Of a DNA stretch of 64,000 nt, positions 7,589-16,556 are shown piece after piece; position 1 is the first letter of the stretch; each line of letters opens with the position of its first letter. The notes beneath the pieces were generated by a model. That model searched no databases. It had not been told where the DNA came from and saw only the letters and a list, made by a program, of their open reading frames with translations. The position numbers were made by a program, and so were the translations under genes. This DNA is from Cyanobacteria bacterium UBA6446 (GTDB taxonomy: Bacteria > Cyanobacteriota > Vampirovibrionia > Gastranaerophilales > Gastranaerophilaceae). The stretch covers positions 1 through 64,000 of the forward strand of contig DJOE01000020.1 of NCBI GenBank assembly GCA_002438405.1, given 5' to 3'.

Positions 7589-7601
7589 TATAATAGACTT
7601 A
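7589..7601 (+). promoter_or_regulatory. extended -10 promoter, likely leaderless start at 7601
   Basis: TGGTATAAT gives an extended -10 with TATAAT at 7589-7594; the ATG comes 6 nt later. A second TATAAT lies at 7579-7584. There is no Shine-Dalgarno. Confidence 0.55.
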
Positions 7602-8317
7602 TGGATAGAGACTTGGTTAAAATTTTGGGATTTAATGTGGATACATTTACGTTTGATGAGGCTATTGAATATGCCTTTAGTCATCATGGACAAATTGTTA
7701 CAATTAATCCTGAAATGATTTCTGCTGCACATTCAAACCAAGAATTTGCAAAGATAATTGATAATGCAGATTTGATTGTTCCAGACGGGATTGGTGTAGA
7801 ATTAGGTCTAAAAATATTAGGTCATAATGTTCGCAGAATTGCCGGTATTGAGTTAGGAAAAGCATTAATTATTAAATTTTCTAAAGCTGGTAAAAAGGTA
7901 GCAATGGTTGGTGCTAAGCCTAATGTTGTTGATAAGGCAATTGAAAATTTAAAAAAAGAAATCCCTGAATTAAATGTTGTATATTCACATGACGGATATT
8001 TTAAAAATGACGAAGAAATTTTAAATGATATTGCAAAGGCAGAACCGGATTTAGTTTTAGTTGCTCTTGGTTCTCCAAAGCAAGAATTCTTTATTCATTC
8101 ATTAAAAGAAAAACTTCCAAATGCTACTATGATTGGGCTTGGCGGAAGTTTTGATGTGTGGGCTGGAGTTGTAGAAAGAGCGCCTGAAATTTATCAAAAA
8201 TTGGGATTAGAATGGCTTTATAGAACGGTTAAAGAACCACAAAGATTCAAGAGAATTTTCCCAACTTTACCGTTGTTTGTTTTAAAAGTTTTCAAAGAAA
8301 GGCTGAGTTTAAAATAA
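7601..8317 (+). CDS. WecG/TagA/CpsF family glycosyltransferase
   Basis: 238 residues. The family adds a sugar such as N-acetylmannosamine(uronic acid) to a lipid-linked acceptor during synthesis of surface polysaccharide or teichoic acid-like polymers at the inner membrane. Visible hallmarks: TINPEMISAAHSNQEF near the N-terminus, ADLIVPDGIGVELG, a nucleotide-fold segment KVAMVGAKPNVVDKA, PDLVLVALGSPKQEFF and GLGGSFDVWAGVVERAPE, then the basic tail WLYRTVKEPQRFKR that binds membrane. The ATG at 7601 is chosen because the promoter sits directly upstream. The next gene starts 2 bp after the stop, so they are co-transcribed, though no other polysaccharide gene is nearby. Confidence 0.9.
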   Translation: MDRDLVKILGFNVDTFTFDEAIEYAFSHHGQIVTINPEMISAAHSNQEFAKIIDNADLIVPDGIGVELGLKILGHNVRRIAGIELGKALIIKFSKAGKKVAMVGAKPNVVDKAIENLKKEIPELNVVYSHDGYFKNDEEILNDIAKAEPDLVLVALGSPKQEFFIHSLKEKLPNATMIGLGGSFDVWAGVVERAPEIYQKLGLEWLYRTVKEPQRFKRIFPTLPLFVLKVFKERLSLK

Positions 8318-8319
8318 TT

Positions 8320-9144
8320 ATGTTAACAGATATTGAAATAAAAGAACTTGAGGATTTATCTAAAGAGAATAGACAAAATGTTATAAAAATGGTATATAAT
8401 GCAAAATCAGGTCACATAGGTGGCTCTTTATCATCTTGTGACATCATGACTGTATTATTCCACAAGTGTATGAAGCATTCATTAGGTGGAAAAAATTCCT
8501 CTGATTATGAAAATAGAGATAGATTTGTTCTTTCAAAAGGACATGTTTCACCTTTGTATTATTCTGTTTTATCTCAGGTTGGATTTATTCCCAAAGATGA
8601 ATTGATGACATTTAGAAAACTTGGTTCAAGATTGCAAGGTCACCCATCATTATATTGCCCTGGGGTTGAAGTTGCGACAGGTTCTCTTGGACAAGGTTTA
8701 TCAATCGCTTGCGGTAAAGCTATTTCATTGAAACTTGATAAAAATCCTGCTCATGTTTTTGTGTTGCTTGGCGATGGAGAACTTCAAGAGGGCAGTATTT
8801 GGGAAGCCATGATGCAAGCTCCTCATAGAAAATTAAATAATCTTACTGCGATTATTGATAGAAATAGATTACAAATCGATGGTTGTACGGAAAATGTTAA
8901 AGCTTTAGATAACTTACCGGAAAAAATTAAAGCTTTTAACTGGAATGTTATTGAGATTGATGGACATAATATTAAAGAAATTTATTCAGCATTAGAATCT
9001 TCGAAAAATACTGATAAGCCTACTGCAATTATTGCAGATACAATAAAAGGTAAAGGAGTCAGCTTTATGGAAAATAATGCCGGTTGGCATGGTAAAGCTC
9101 CATCTCAAGAAGATTATGAAAAAGCAATGATGGAATTAAAATAA
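8320..9144 (+). CDS. transketolase, N-terminal subunit
   Basis: 274 residues, the thiamine-diphosphate-binding half of a split transketolase, which moves two-carbon units in the pentose phosphate pathway. SGHIGGSLSSCDIMTVLF, SKGHVSPLYYSVL, GSLGQGLSIACGKA and the diphosphate/Mg2+ motif LGDGELQEGSIWEA...NNLTAIIDRNRLQ are clear. Split transketolases normally have the C-terminal subunit gene immediately downstream; here a prepilin gene follows, so the partner must be elsewhere or lost. It sits 2 bp after the glycosyltransferase gene. Confidence 0.9.
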   Translation: MLTDIEIKELEDLSKENRQNVIKMVYNAKSGHIGGSLSSCDIMTVLFHKCMKHSLGGKNSSDYENRDRFVLSKGHVSPLYYSVLSQVGFIPKDELMTFRKLGSRLQGHPSLYCPGVEVATGSLGQGLSIACGKAISLKLDKNPAHVFVLLGDGELQEGSIWEAMMQAPHRKLNNLTAIIDRNRLQIDGCTENVKALDNLPEKIKAFNWNVIEIDGHNIKEIYSALESSKNTDKPTAIIADTIKGKGVSFMENNAGWHGKAPSQEDYEKAMMELK

Positions 9145-9159
9145 TTAAATGGAGGGATA

Positions 9160-11721
9160 ATGAGTATCTTCAGAAATAATAATAAAAAATCTGGATTTAC
9201 GTTAATGGAGATTGCATTAGCGGTTTTAATTGTTGCAATTTTAGCAATGCTTACTGTTCCTATGGTTCAGCGCCAATTAAGTAAGTCTGATGAGTATGCT
9301 TATTATACAGCATACAAAACAATTGAAAAACTTGGTGGTCAAGTTGTTGCTAGAGGTGATTCTTTTGAAAATTCAGATATAACACTTGAAAATTTTCAAA
9401 AGCTTGAAAAAGTTAACAAGTTTAAAGTTGCATTCACGAAGTTTAAACAAAATGCAAAATTATTTGTTGCATTAACTACAAATAAATTAGTTTATTCTGA
9501 AGCATTCTTATTCAATCATTTATTCCCAAATACTTTTGCTGCATCATCAGAAACGGCTTTTGAAGAAGAAACTTATAATACTTTAGCACTGTACTTACAG
9601 TATTGTTCTGGGAAAGAAGTATATGATATGACTGGAGCTCAGGATTATATTTATCAAGAATGTGATGCAAATGGTTATAATTGTCAAAATAAGAAAAAAT
9701 GCGATTCTAGCAATTCAAACTGTTGCAACAGTAGTTATGTAAATACTGCTGATACTCCATCTTGTAATGCAAGTTGGAAATTCCAACAAAAATATAATAA
9801 AACAACCACAATTAAGTCAAAAACTATTTGTGAGACAAAAGCAGATGGATCGAAAGTAGATCCGAATTGTGAAGAAAAAGTTGTGGAAACTAAAAAGACT
9901 GATGAGGGAGTTACTTCATGCACACCATCTTCTGTTGGAAACACAACCGTTACTTGTACTAAAGCAAATTCGGAGCAGGTAAAGCGTGTTGGTCATTTAG
10001 TAAGTCGTGCAGATGCTAAAAAAGCGATAGAAGAAACTAATGCTGAAGGTGGTAATATATCTAATTGTGATCCCGAAAACGGCGTCTATTTATCTTCTGC
10101 AGAAAAGAAGGCTATTGTTATAGGATTATTTGGTGCCAGTACATGTAATCTTGAAAATCTTCCAGATGATAAAGTTTCCTCAATGATATCTTCCCTAGAG
10201 AATGGTTATAGTGGAAATAACTTTTGCAATAATTTTATAAAAAGTTATTGTACTGCAACAGATGATATTGGAAATACCTATTCAGTATCATATTCTGGGG
10301 GTTGTAATATAAATAAATCTGCTCCTGCAGATGATAATACTTCGTTCACTCCATCAACTTGGACAAGACCAACCCCTACAAATATCTGTACTTCAACTTA
10401 TGGATATTATAATATGAATAATACAGGTGGTAACTACAGTGTTATTTGTGAATGTTTATCTGGTTATTTACCATCAGAAAATAATGATAAAGTCTGCTGT
10501 AAAGAGCCAACTGATAGTACTAAGAAATCTTATGCAACAAGTTCAAATACTTGTATAGATTGTTCTACAGATTTTAACTCTGTAACAAATCGTTGTTGTC
10601 CAAAATATTCAACATTTAATGGTACAAGTTGTGAATGTGCAAATGGGTATGAAATGCAAAATGCGGGAACAACAGGTGAATATTGTAAGCAAACAAAATG
10701 CTTTGGAGCTTCTCACATGGAAGATGGTGTTTGCGTTACAAATCCACCAATTGTAAGTGCTAAAAATTTGTGTCGTTCAATTGAAAAATATTGGAATACA
10801 ACAAGTTCTAGTTGTAATGCTTTTACCGGGGATTATGGGGTAAATCAAGCTGTATATAATGCCGCAATGGGCAGTGATGATAAAACATTTATGTCTATTG
10901 CCTCTAAAGCCGGAAGCTTTGGTGGTGTTACTCCAAATATTGTTCTATCAAATGGTATGAAATTATGGATTTTGAGTAATAAAGCAGGATCTATTCCGGG
11001 GTTGTCTTATGATCCATCAAATATTTCTGAAACTCAAAATGTTTGTAAAAACTTGAAAAAAACAACTAAAACTGCTTGTAGTTTAGCGGGTGGAACATTC
11101 TGCAGTGCTGAAAATAATTGCTTTACTATGGATAGTGAAAGTTTGAAAAAAATGGGTGATGCAAGAAATTGTTGTGCCTCTCCGGATATGACATCTCTTG
11201 CTGAAAACGCAAACTTTGACAAAGATAATAGGGCTTTTGCAATCAATGGCTTTACAATCTTTGTTGATATCAATGGTGATAAAGGTTCAAGCACTTTGTG
11301 GGAAGACGTATTCCCATTCTTTGCAAGTGCAAATGGGCAAGTTTACCCAGGGTATCCATTAGACGGTTACAAAGCGAATGATGAAAAAGGTAAAAACTCT
11401 GGTTTGTATATTGCAGCTAACAGTTCAACTTATTTACCTGTAGATGTTTATTACTATTCAACAAATTCTACAGACAAATCAAGAAAAAAAATAGTTGCTT
11501 ATTCAGGTGTATCGTATGCAAGAGGTGCATGTTATGCCAAAATGATTAACAAATACACCCCTTACTGCTTGAACTTGGGTGACAAGTTTGTTGATGGGAA
11601 AAAGTATTCTTCAGAATCAGATTCAACGAAATTGCCATCTAGAATTTCAGATGCTGATAACAACCCATGTAACGATCATAAATGTTTCGTTGGAGTAAGA
11701 AAGAAACTTAGATTCTTCTAA
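9160..11721 (+). CDS. giant cysteine-rich prepilin-like protein
   Basis: 853 residues, with GGAGGG 5 bases before the ATG. A short basic leader ends in a class III signal (KKSGFTLMEIALAVLIVAILAMLTVPMV): Gly at -1, Phe at +1, Glu at +5, as in type IV pilins and pseudopilins. The remaining 800 or so residues are exported and unusually rich in Cys (for example CDSSNSNCCNSSYVNTADTPSC and the EGF-like CECLSGYLPSENNDKVCC and CECANGYEMQN), suggesting many disulfides or small knotted repeats. The C-terminal part (NGFTIFVDINGDKGSS) resembles pilin-like ends in this lineage. It probably acts as a surface adhesin or pilus-tip protein; no catalytic motif is seen. Confidence 0.75.
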   Translation: MSIFRNNNKKSGFTLMEIALAVLIVAILAMLTVPMVQRQLSKSDEYAYYTAYKTIEKLGGQVVARGDSFENSDITLENFQKLEKVNKFKVAFTKFKQNAKLFVALTTNKLVYSEAFLFNHLFPNTFAASSETAFEEETYNTLALYLQYCSGKEVYDMTGAQDYIYQECDANGYNCQNKKKCDSSNSNCCNSSYVNTADTPSCNASWKFQQKYNKTTTIKSKTICETKADGSKVDPNCEEKVVETKKTDEGVTSCTPSSVGNTTVTCTKANSEQVKRVGHLVSRADAKKAIEETNAEGGNISNCDPENGVYLSSAEKKAIVIGLFGASTCNLENLPDDKVSSMISSLENGYSGNNFCNNFIKSYCTATDDIGNTYSVSYSGGCNINKSAPADDNTSFTPSTWTRPTPTNICTSTYGYYNMNNTGGNYSVICECLSGYLPSENNDKVCCKEPTDSTKKSYATSSNTCIDCSTDFNSVTNRCCPKYSTFNGTSCECANGYEMQNAGTTGEYCKQTKCFGASHMEDGVCVTNPPIVSAKNLCRSIEKYWNTTSSSCNAFTGDYGVNQAVYNAAMGSDDKTFMSIASKAGSFGGVTPNIVLSNGMKLWILSNKAGSIPGLSYDPSNISETQNVCKNLKKTTKTACSLAGGTFCSAENNCFTMDSESLKKMGDARNCCASPDMTSLAENANFDKDNRAFAINGFTIFVDINGDKGSSTLWEDVFPFFASANGQVYPGYPLDGYKANDEKGKNSGLYIAANSSTYLPVDVYYYSTNSTDKSRKKIVAYSGVSYARGACYAKMINKYTPYCLNLGDKFVDGKKYSSESDSTKLPSRISDADNNPCNDHKCFVGVRKKLRFF

Positions 11722-11734
11722 TATATAGATATAG

Positions 11735-11770
11735 TATAATTTAGCGGACTTTGGTGTTTTTCCAAAGTCC
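11735..11770 (+). promoter_or_regulatory. promoter with a hairpin at the predicted transcript 5' end
   Basis: TATAAT (11735-11740) is followed by GGACTTTGG (11746-11754), a 7-nt loop, and CCAAAGTCC (11762-11770). The 9-bp perfect hairpin would start right at the expected transcription start. It has no T-run, so it is less likely a terminator for the prepilin gene; a stabilising or regulatory 5' hairpin for 11794-12243 fits better. Confidence 0.45.
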
Positions 11771-11793
11771 CTAATTATTAGAAAGGTTTGTTT

Positions 11794-12243
11794 ATGATTA
11801 TTGACAAAATAGAAAATATTTCAATTTATAAAAATATTCCAGATATTGCACGTAATTTTATTTTAAATTTAAAAAATGAAACTCCAAGTTTTGGCAAGCA
11901 TATTTTGTCGGATTCAATATATGCAAATGTTGAAGCTTATAATACAAAATTATTAGAGAATGGCAAATTTGAGGCTCACAAAGATTATATTGATATTCAA
12001 ATTCTAGTAAAGGGGCAAGAACAAATTTTTGTTGCTCCTCAAAACAGTTTAATTGTGTCTGAGTCTTATGATGCAAAACGTGATATTGAATTTTATTCGA
12101 ATAACATAAGTACGTATTCTAGTATAAAACTAGACGGAACAAATTTTGCAATGCTATTTCCACATGAAGCACATGCTCCGCAAATTTCTATTGATGAAAA
12201 AGTTGAAAATGTTTTAAAAGTTGTTGTGAAAATTAAAATGTAG
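11794..12243 (+). CDS. YhcH/YjgK/YiaL family protein (DUF386)
   Basis: 149 residues of the cupin-like YhcH/YjgK/YiaL family, related to EbgC; members are thought to act on sugars, for example as anomerases in sialic acid or galactoside pathways. The metal-binding pattern is visible in ENGKFEAHKDYIDIQILVKGQE (His and Asp/Glu) and in NFAMLFPHEAHAPQI (His-x2-x-His). The ATG at 11794 follows AAAGG by 7 bases. It is a single gene, convergent with miaA (2 bp apart), with its own promoter; the substrate cannot be read from the context. Confidence 0.85.
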   Translation: MIIDKIENISIYKNIPDIARNFILNLKNETPSFGKHILSDSIYANVEAYNTKLLENGKFEAHKDYIDIQILVKGQEQIFVAPQNSLIVSESYDAKRDIEFYSNNISTYSSIKLDGTNFAMLFPHEAHAPQISIDEKVENVLKVVVKIKM

Positions 12244-12244
12244 T

Positions 12245-13129
12245 TTATTTTTTTAATTTTTCAGGATAAACATTCCACTCAATTGCTTCATTTTTTCTAA
12301 ACCACGTAAGTTGTCGTTTAGCATAATTTCGGGTGTTCTTTTTTAGAAGTTCTTTAGCTTCGTCAAGAGAGTATTTGTTATCAATGTAACCAAAAATCTC
12401 ACGATACCCAATTGTGTTTATTAAGTTTGGAATACGACCATGTTTTTCTAGTAAGTACTTTGTTTCTTCAACAAGTCCCATTTCGACCATAATATCAACA
12501 CGTTTATCAATTCTTGAATATAAAATATCTCTAGGAAAATTTCGTCCAATCCATTTGATATTATACTCTTTTTCTTTAATTCCTCGGGATTTTTCAAGAG
12601 GTTTTCCTGTATGTTTGACAATTTCAATTGCACGAATGATTTTTTTCTTGTCATTTTGACTAATATTTTCTGCAGATTCAGGGTCGATTTTTGATAAAAT
12701 ATTTTTTAATTCTGAATAATCTAATTTATATAATTCATTTCGAAGTTCACGATTTGCTTCAATTTTTGGTAAATCATAATTTTTTAGAAGAATATCAATG
12801 TATAATCCTGTACCCCCAACAATTATAGGGGTTTTGTCTCTAGCAAAAATTTCTTGTATTTTTTGATTCGCTTCTTGTTTATACAACCCTGCTGAATATT
12901 CAAATTCTGGTTCAACTATATCAATCATATAGTGTGGTATCCCGCAACGTTCCTCAACTGTGGGTTTTGCTGTTCCTATATCAAATCCCTCATATACGAG
13001 CCTAGAATCCGCAGAAATTATTTCTCCATCAATTTGCTTTGCAAGTTCAATAGAATAAGCGGTTTTGCCACTAGCCGTTGCACCAACAATAGCGATTACT
13101 TCTTTTTTATTTGAGGAAAGTTTGTTCAT
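12245..13129 (-). CDS. miaA: tRNA dimethylallyltransferase
   Basis: Transfers dimethylallyl from DMAPP to A37 of tRNAs that read U-starting codons. The P-loop GATASGKT (16-23), the substrate motif ISADSRLVYEGFDIGTAKPT, the HYMIDIVEPE segment, GGTGLYIDILL and the C-terminal RNA-binding NTIGYREIFGYI are all present. 294 residues is slightly short but complete. Its first codons overlap the end of the membrane protein gene by 23 bp, so translation is probably coupled; it is the last gene of the sigma/gcvPB operon. Confidence 0.95.
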   Translation of the reverse strand: MNKLSSNKKEVIAIVGATASGKTAYSIELAKQIDGEIISADSRLVYEGFDIGTAKPTVEERCGIPHYMIDIVEPEFEYSAGLYKQEANQKIQEIFARDKTPIIVGGTGLYIDILLKNYDLPKIEANRELRNELYKLDYSELKNILSKIDPESAENISQNDKKKIIRAIEIVKHTGKPLEKSRGIKEKEYNIKWIGRNFPRDILYSRIDKRVDIMVEMGLVEETKYLLEKHGRIPNLINTIGYREIFGYIDNKYSLDEAKELLKKNTRNYAKRQLTWFRKNEAIEWNVYPEKLKK

Positions 13130-13931
13130 AATATGAGAATACTAACACAACAATATAAACAATTAAATAGTAATAAAGTAGCAAAACTACAAAGTATGCA
13201 ATCGGATTAAACATCAAAAATGTGTTTAGGATTGAAATTGTAAAAGTTAAAACATTTATATAGATAAATAATAAAATTGATTTTGGAAATGATATAAAAA
13301 GTTTTTTTATAGAATAATATAGCGCTTTGAATGGATTTTTTTCACAATAAACAATTTCAGGAATCCAAAGCATTGTTATAAATGAAGTTATTGTTGAACA
13401 AACTAGAACTAACAAGTACCAACAGTTGATAACAATAAGTTCATTTTTAGATAATTGAGAGATTTCGTCAATCAATTCTTTGCTTGAAACCATTAGATTT
13501 TTGGCGCTAAAGAAATCGAGATTAATTGTTCCAATATATTTCCATACAAAATAGGTAACAATTCCAATAATAATCCCATATATAACCGTAGAAATAGCTA
13601 TTATTCCTAAGAATGGCAAAAATAACTTACCGATACCTCTAGGTAATGACAAAATCAAATTCCAAAAAGCTTTTGCCCTGTCTTTATCAAAAACATAAAG
13701 CTTATTTGAAAATTTCAAGGTCTTTTTTACCATATAAAACCAAGCGGAGAAAAATCCTGCAGCCATAACCAAAATAGTTATTATGGCAAGTACAAGTTTT
13801 GGTATATTATCAACTGTCGAAGATGCATAACTAAAGTACCAACTTAAAATTGATAGAAAAATAATAAGTGGTGTTGCTAGAATTATGCAATCATTCGTTT
13901 GTTTAAAGCTATTTTTTAATAGTTTAAGCAT
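13107..13931 (-). CDS. polytopic membrane protein of unknown function
   Basis: 274 residues with about five or six hydrophobic segments (CIILATPLIIFLSILSWYF, LVLAIITILVMAAGFF, LFLPFLGIIAISTVIYGIIIGIV, INCWYLLVLVCSTITSFITML, ILLFIYINVLTFTISILNTF, IAYFVVLLLYYYLIVYIVVLVF) and little outside them. The layout resembles DUF-type six-helix proteins with a repeated 'NPFKAL' linker (EKNPFKALYYSIKKLF), but I do not recognise a specific family. It lies between the dehydratase-like gene (22 bp away) and miaA, with which it overlaps. Confidence 0.6.
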   Translation of the reverse strand: MLKLLKNSFKQTNDCIILATPLIIFLSILSWYFSYASSTVDNIPKLVLAIITILVMAAGFFSAWFYMVKKTLKFSNKLYVFDKDRAKAFWNLILSLPRGIGKLFLPFLGIIAISTVIYGIIIGIVTYFVWKYIGTINLDFFSAKNLMVSSKELIDEISQLSKNELIVINCWYLLVLVCSTITSFITMLWIPEIVYCEKNPFKALYYSIKKLFISFPKSILLFIYINVLTFTISILNTFLMFNPIAYFVVLLLYYYLIVYIVVLVFSYYEQTFLK

Positions 13932-13953
13932 CAGACCTCTAATCTTTATTATA

Positions 13954-15120
13954 TTAGTTGTTTACTGATTGTTCTTCTTTCGTTTCATTTTGTTTTTTAG
14001 CATTCATTTGACGTTTTCTTTTACGTCTTCTCATCAAATCAACAAATGCTTCAATTCTTGTAATATAACCTGCTCTCCCTGTTTGTTCGTCCATAATAAG
14101 AGGAAGAATAGGAATTTCGCAATTTTCTCTCATTGATGGAAAAATATTTTGTGACATAATCTCAGGCATACAAGTGAAAGGGCTTATGTGGATAATACCA
14201 TCAATTCCACGTTCATTTGCATAAGCTACGTCAGATACGCATTCAAGTGCATCTCCACCGATATCTCGCATCAAGTAAGGCTTTGCAAGCCTGTCAGCTC
14301 TTTGCAAGTGTGTTTCACCTTTTCTGAATATTTTAGGAATAATTGCATCTTTCAAAAAGCTGCTTACTGTTAAGCTTCTCCGAACTTGAACACCCATTCT
14401 TCCAAGTTCTTTTTCAATACTTTGGTTTGAAAATTCATCGTTAACTACGTAAATTTCACCGGTGATATCAACATAAAGAACTTCTTTATTAGGATTAATT
14501 TCAACTTTTTTCATTTCATCTTCAACTTGTTTTTTAGCCTTTTTCAATCCTAAAATTGTGTCTTGAGCATCAATATATTTTAATGATTTTAAGTAATGTT
14601 TTTCCGCATCACCGTGATGAATTTCTCTTGCTCTATAATATGACAATTGAGTCTCAAGTTTATCAAGCATAAAAACTTTCAAAATAGCAATCAAAATTGC
14701 TCTGCCAAATAAGAATGGATTATTTTTCCCACTAGCTTCTTTTAAAAAGTTATACATACCTTTTATTCCATCATATAGTTGAAGCTCAAGGTATTTAGTG
14801 TCATAGCCCAAATCATGCAATGCATTTTCAATACATTTTCCATATTCACCAAGTCTGCAGCACCCTGGAGATGTAATCATCGCAACATAATCTGTGCCAC
14901 CTTCAATGGCTTCAATAAAATTACCTAAAATCAATTTGTAAGGTAAACAAATAGCTTCTGGTGCGTGCTTTGTACCTAATGATAATGATTTTTTGCTTGT
15001 GTATGGTTCAACGTAAGGTTCGCAGCCAATAATTCTCAATGCTGCTGCCCATGCATAACTAATTGTTCCCATGTGTGGGAATGATATTTTTTTCTTTCTT
15101 TGTTCTTTTTTATTACTCAT
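13954..15120 (-). CDS. 2-hydroxyacyl-CoA dehydratase/activase-related iron-sulfur protein (DUF2229-like)
   Basis: 388 residues. It opens with SFPHMGTISYAWAAALRIIGCEPYVEP and contains APEAICLPYKLILGN, ITSPGCCRLGEYGKC and HISPFTCMPEIM, the pattern of proteins related to the 2-hydroxyglutaryl-CoA dehydratase D-component/CoA-protein activase group (COG3580/3581 type). The spaced Cys residues suit a [4Fe-4S] cluster. The family is common in anaerobes, often with an ATPase activator half, which is not adjacent here. The C-terminal 25 residues are a very basic tail (RRRKRKRQMNAKK). The real substrate is unknown. Confidence 0.75.
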   Translation of the reverse strand: MSNKKEQRKKKISFPHMGTISYAWAAALRIIGCEPYVEPYTSKKSLSLGTKHAPEAICLPYKLILGNFIEAIEGGTDYVAMITSPGCCRLGEYGKCIENALHDLGYDTKYLELQLYDGIKGMYNFLKEASGKNNPFLFGRAILIAILKVFMLDKLETQLSYYRAREIHHGDAEKHYLKSLKYIDAQDTILGLKKAKKQVEDEMKKVEINPNKEVLYVDITGEIYVVNDEFSNQSIEKELGRMGVQVRRSLTVSSFLKDAIIPKIFRKGETHLQRADRLAKPYLMRDIGGDALECVSDVAYANERGIDGIIHISPFTCMPEIMSQNIFPSMRENCEIPILPLIMDEQTGRAGYITRIEAFVDLMRRRKRKRQMNAKKQNETKEEQSVNN

Positions 15121-15131
15121 TTTTATATTTC

Positions 15132-16553
15132 CTAGTCTGTGTATTTTAAGTCTGGGTGTCTTGCAGCCTGAACTTCATCTATCTTTTTAACAGGTGTAGT
15201 ATGTGGCGCAGACAAAATTTCTTCCGGATTTTCTTTTGCTGTTTGGGCTATTTGAATCATTGTTTTTACAAAATCATCAAGCATTTCTTTGTGTTCAGAT
15301 TCTGTTGGCTCAATCATTATAGCTTCATGTACAATCAAAGGAAAGTAAACAGTTGGAGGGTGTGTATTTCCGTCCATCAATGCTTTTGCAATGTTTAGGG
15401 TTGAAACACCACTCTCATGTTTTTGTCTTTCTCCAGATAGAACGAACTCATGCATACAAGGTTCATCATACGGTAAGTCATAATATTTTTTTAGTTTTTC
15501 TTTTAGGTAATTTGCATTTAAAACAGCATTTTCTGATGCATGTTTTAAATTTTTGCCAATCATCAAAATATATGCATAAGCTTTGACAAGGACTGAAAAG
15601 TTACCATAAAAGTCTTTAACACTACCAATTGAATTTTTTAGGTCATAATTTCTAAAGTATTTTTTACCGTCAAAATCAACAATTGGAGTAGGTAAATAAT
15701 CTTTCAATTTTTCAACAACAGCAACCGGACCAGCTCCAGGGCCTCCACCACCGTGCGGAGTTGAAAACGTTTTGTGCAAATTCAAGTGAACGACATCAAA
15801 TCCCATAAGTTTTGGATTTGTGTATCCCATAATTGCGTTGAAATTTGCTCCATCATAGTATAATAAAGAGCCGTTTTCGTGCATAAGTTTTGAGATTTCT
15901 TCAACATTTTCTTCAAAGATGCCTAAAGTATTCGGATTTGTCATCATAATCGCTGCAACATCTTTATCTAAAACACTCTTTAATGCATCAATATCAACTT
16001 GACCTTTTTCGTTCGATTTAATTTCAACTACATCAAATCCACTCATCTTTGCACTTGCAGGGTTTGTTCCATGAGCAGAATCCGGAATAATAACTTTTGT
16101 TCTTTTTTCTCCAATTGAATCAAAATACTTTTTGATAATCATCATGCCGGTCATTTCACCGTGTGCACCTGCAGAGGGTTTGAGTGTAATTGCGTCCATT
16201 CCGGTAATTTTTAATAGGGCAGATTGGAGATTATACATCAATTTCAAAGCTCCTTGTGCCATATCATCTTCAACATTTGGGTGAATATTAAAACCGTCTA
16301 ATGAAGCCAATAATTCGTTTACTTTAGGATTATATTTCATTGTGCAGGAACCTAAAGGGTAAAAACCTTGTTCAATACAGAAGTTCAAATCAGACAACTC
16401 TTTGTAATGACGCATAACATCAAGTTCACTGAGTTGTGGAAGATTAGTATCTGTTGTCCTGCATAGATTTTTCGGTAAAAAATCAATATTAATCTTCTCA
16501 TCGGTAAGATTAATGCCGTCTGTACCGTTACTTTTTTCAAAAATTGTTTTCAT
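15132..16553 (-). CDS. gcvPB: glycine dehydrogenase (decarboxylating) subunit 2
   Basis: The PLP-binding half of split glycine decarboxylase (P-protein), which releases CO2 from glycine and passes the aminomethyl group to lipoyl-GcvH. Hallmarks are FCIEQGFYPLGSCTMKYNPK (about 58-77), PSAGAHGEMTG, DSAHGTNPASA and the PLP lysine K261 in NLHKTFSTPHGGGGPG. Length 473 is normal for subunit 2. The partner subunit gcvPA, and gcvT and gcvH, are not adjacent; the gene follows the sigma factor by only 3 bp and precedes the dehydratase-like gene by 11 bp. Confidence 0.93.
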   Translation of the reverse strand: MKTIFEKSNGTDGINLTDEKINIDFLPKNLCRTTDTNLPQLSELDVMRHYKELSDLNFCIEQGFYPLGSCTMKYNPKVNELLASLDGFNIHPNVEDDMAQGALKLMYNLQSALLKITGMDAITLKPSAGAHGEMTGMMIIKKYFDSIGEKRTKVIIPDSAHGTNPASAKMSGFDVVEIKSNEKGQVDIDALKSVLDKDVAAIMMTNPNTLGIFEENVEEISKLMHENGSLLYYDGANFNAIMGYTNPKLMGFDVVHLNLHKTFSTPHGGGGPGAGPVAVVEKLKDYLPTPIVDFDGKKYFRNYDLKNSIGSVKDFYGNFSVLVKAYAYILMIGKNLKHASENAVLNANYLKEKLKKYYDLPYDEPCMHEFVLSGERQKHESGVSTLNIAKALMDGNTHPPTVYFPLIVHEAIMIEPTESEHKEMLDDFVKTMIQIAQTAKENPEEILSAPHTTPVKKIDEVQAARHPDLKYTD

Positions 16554-16556
16554 ATC

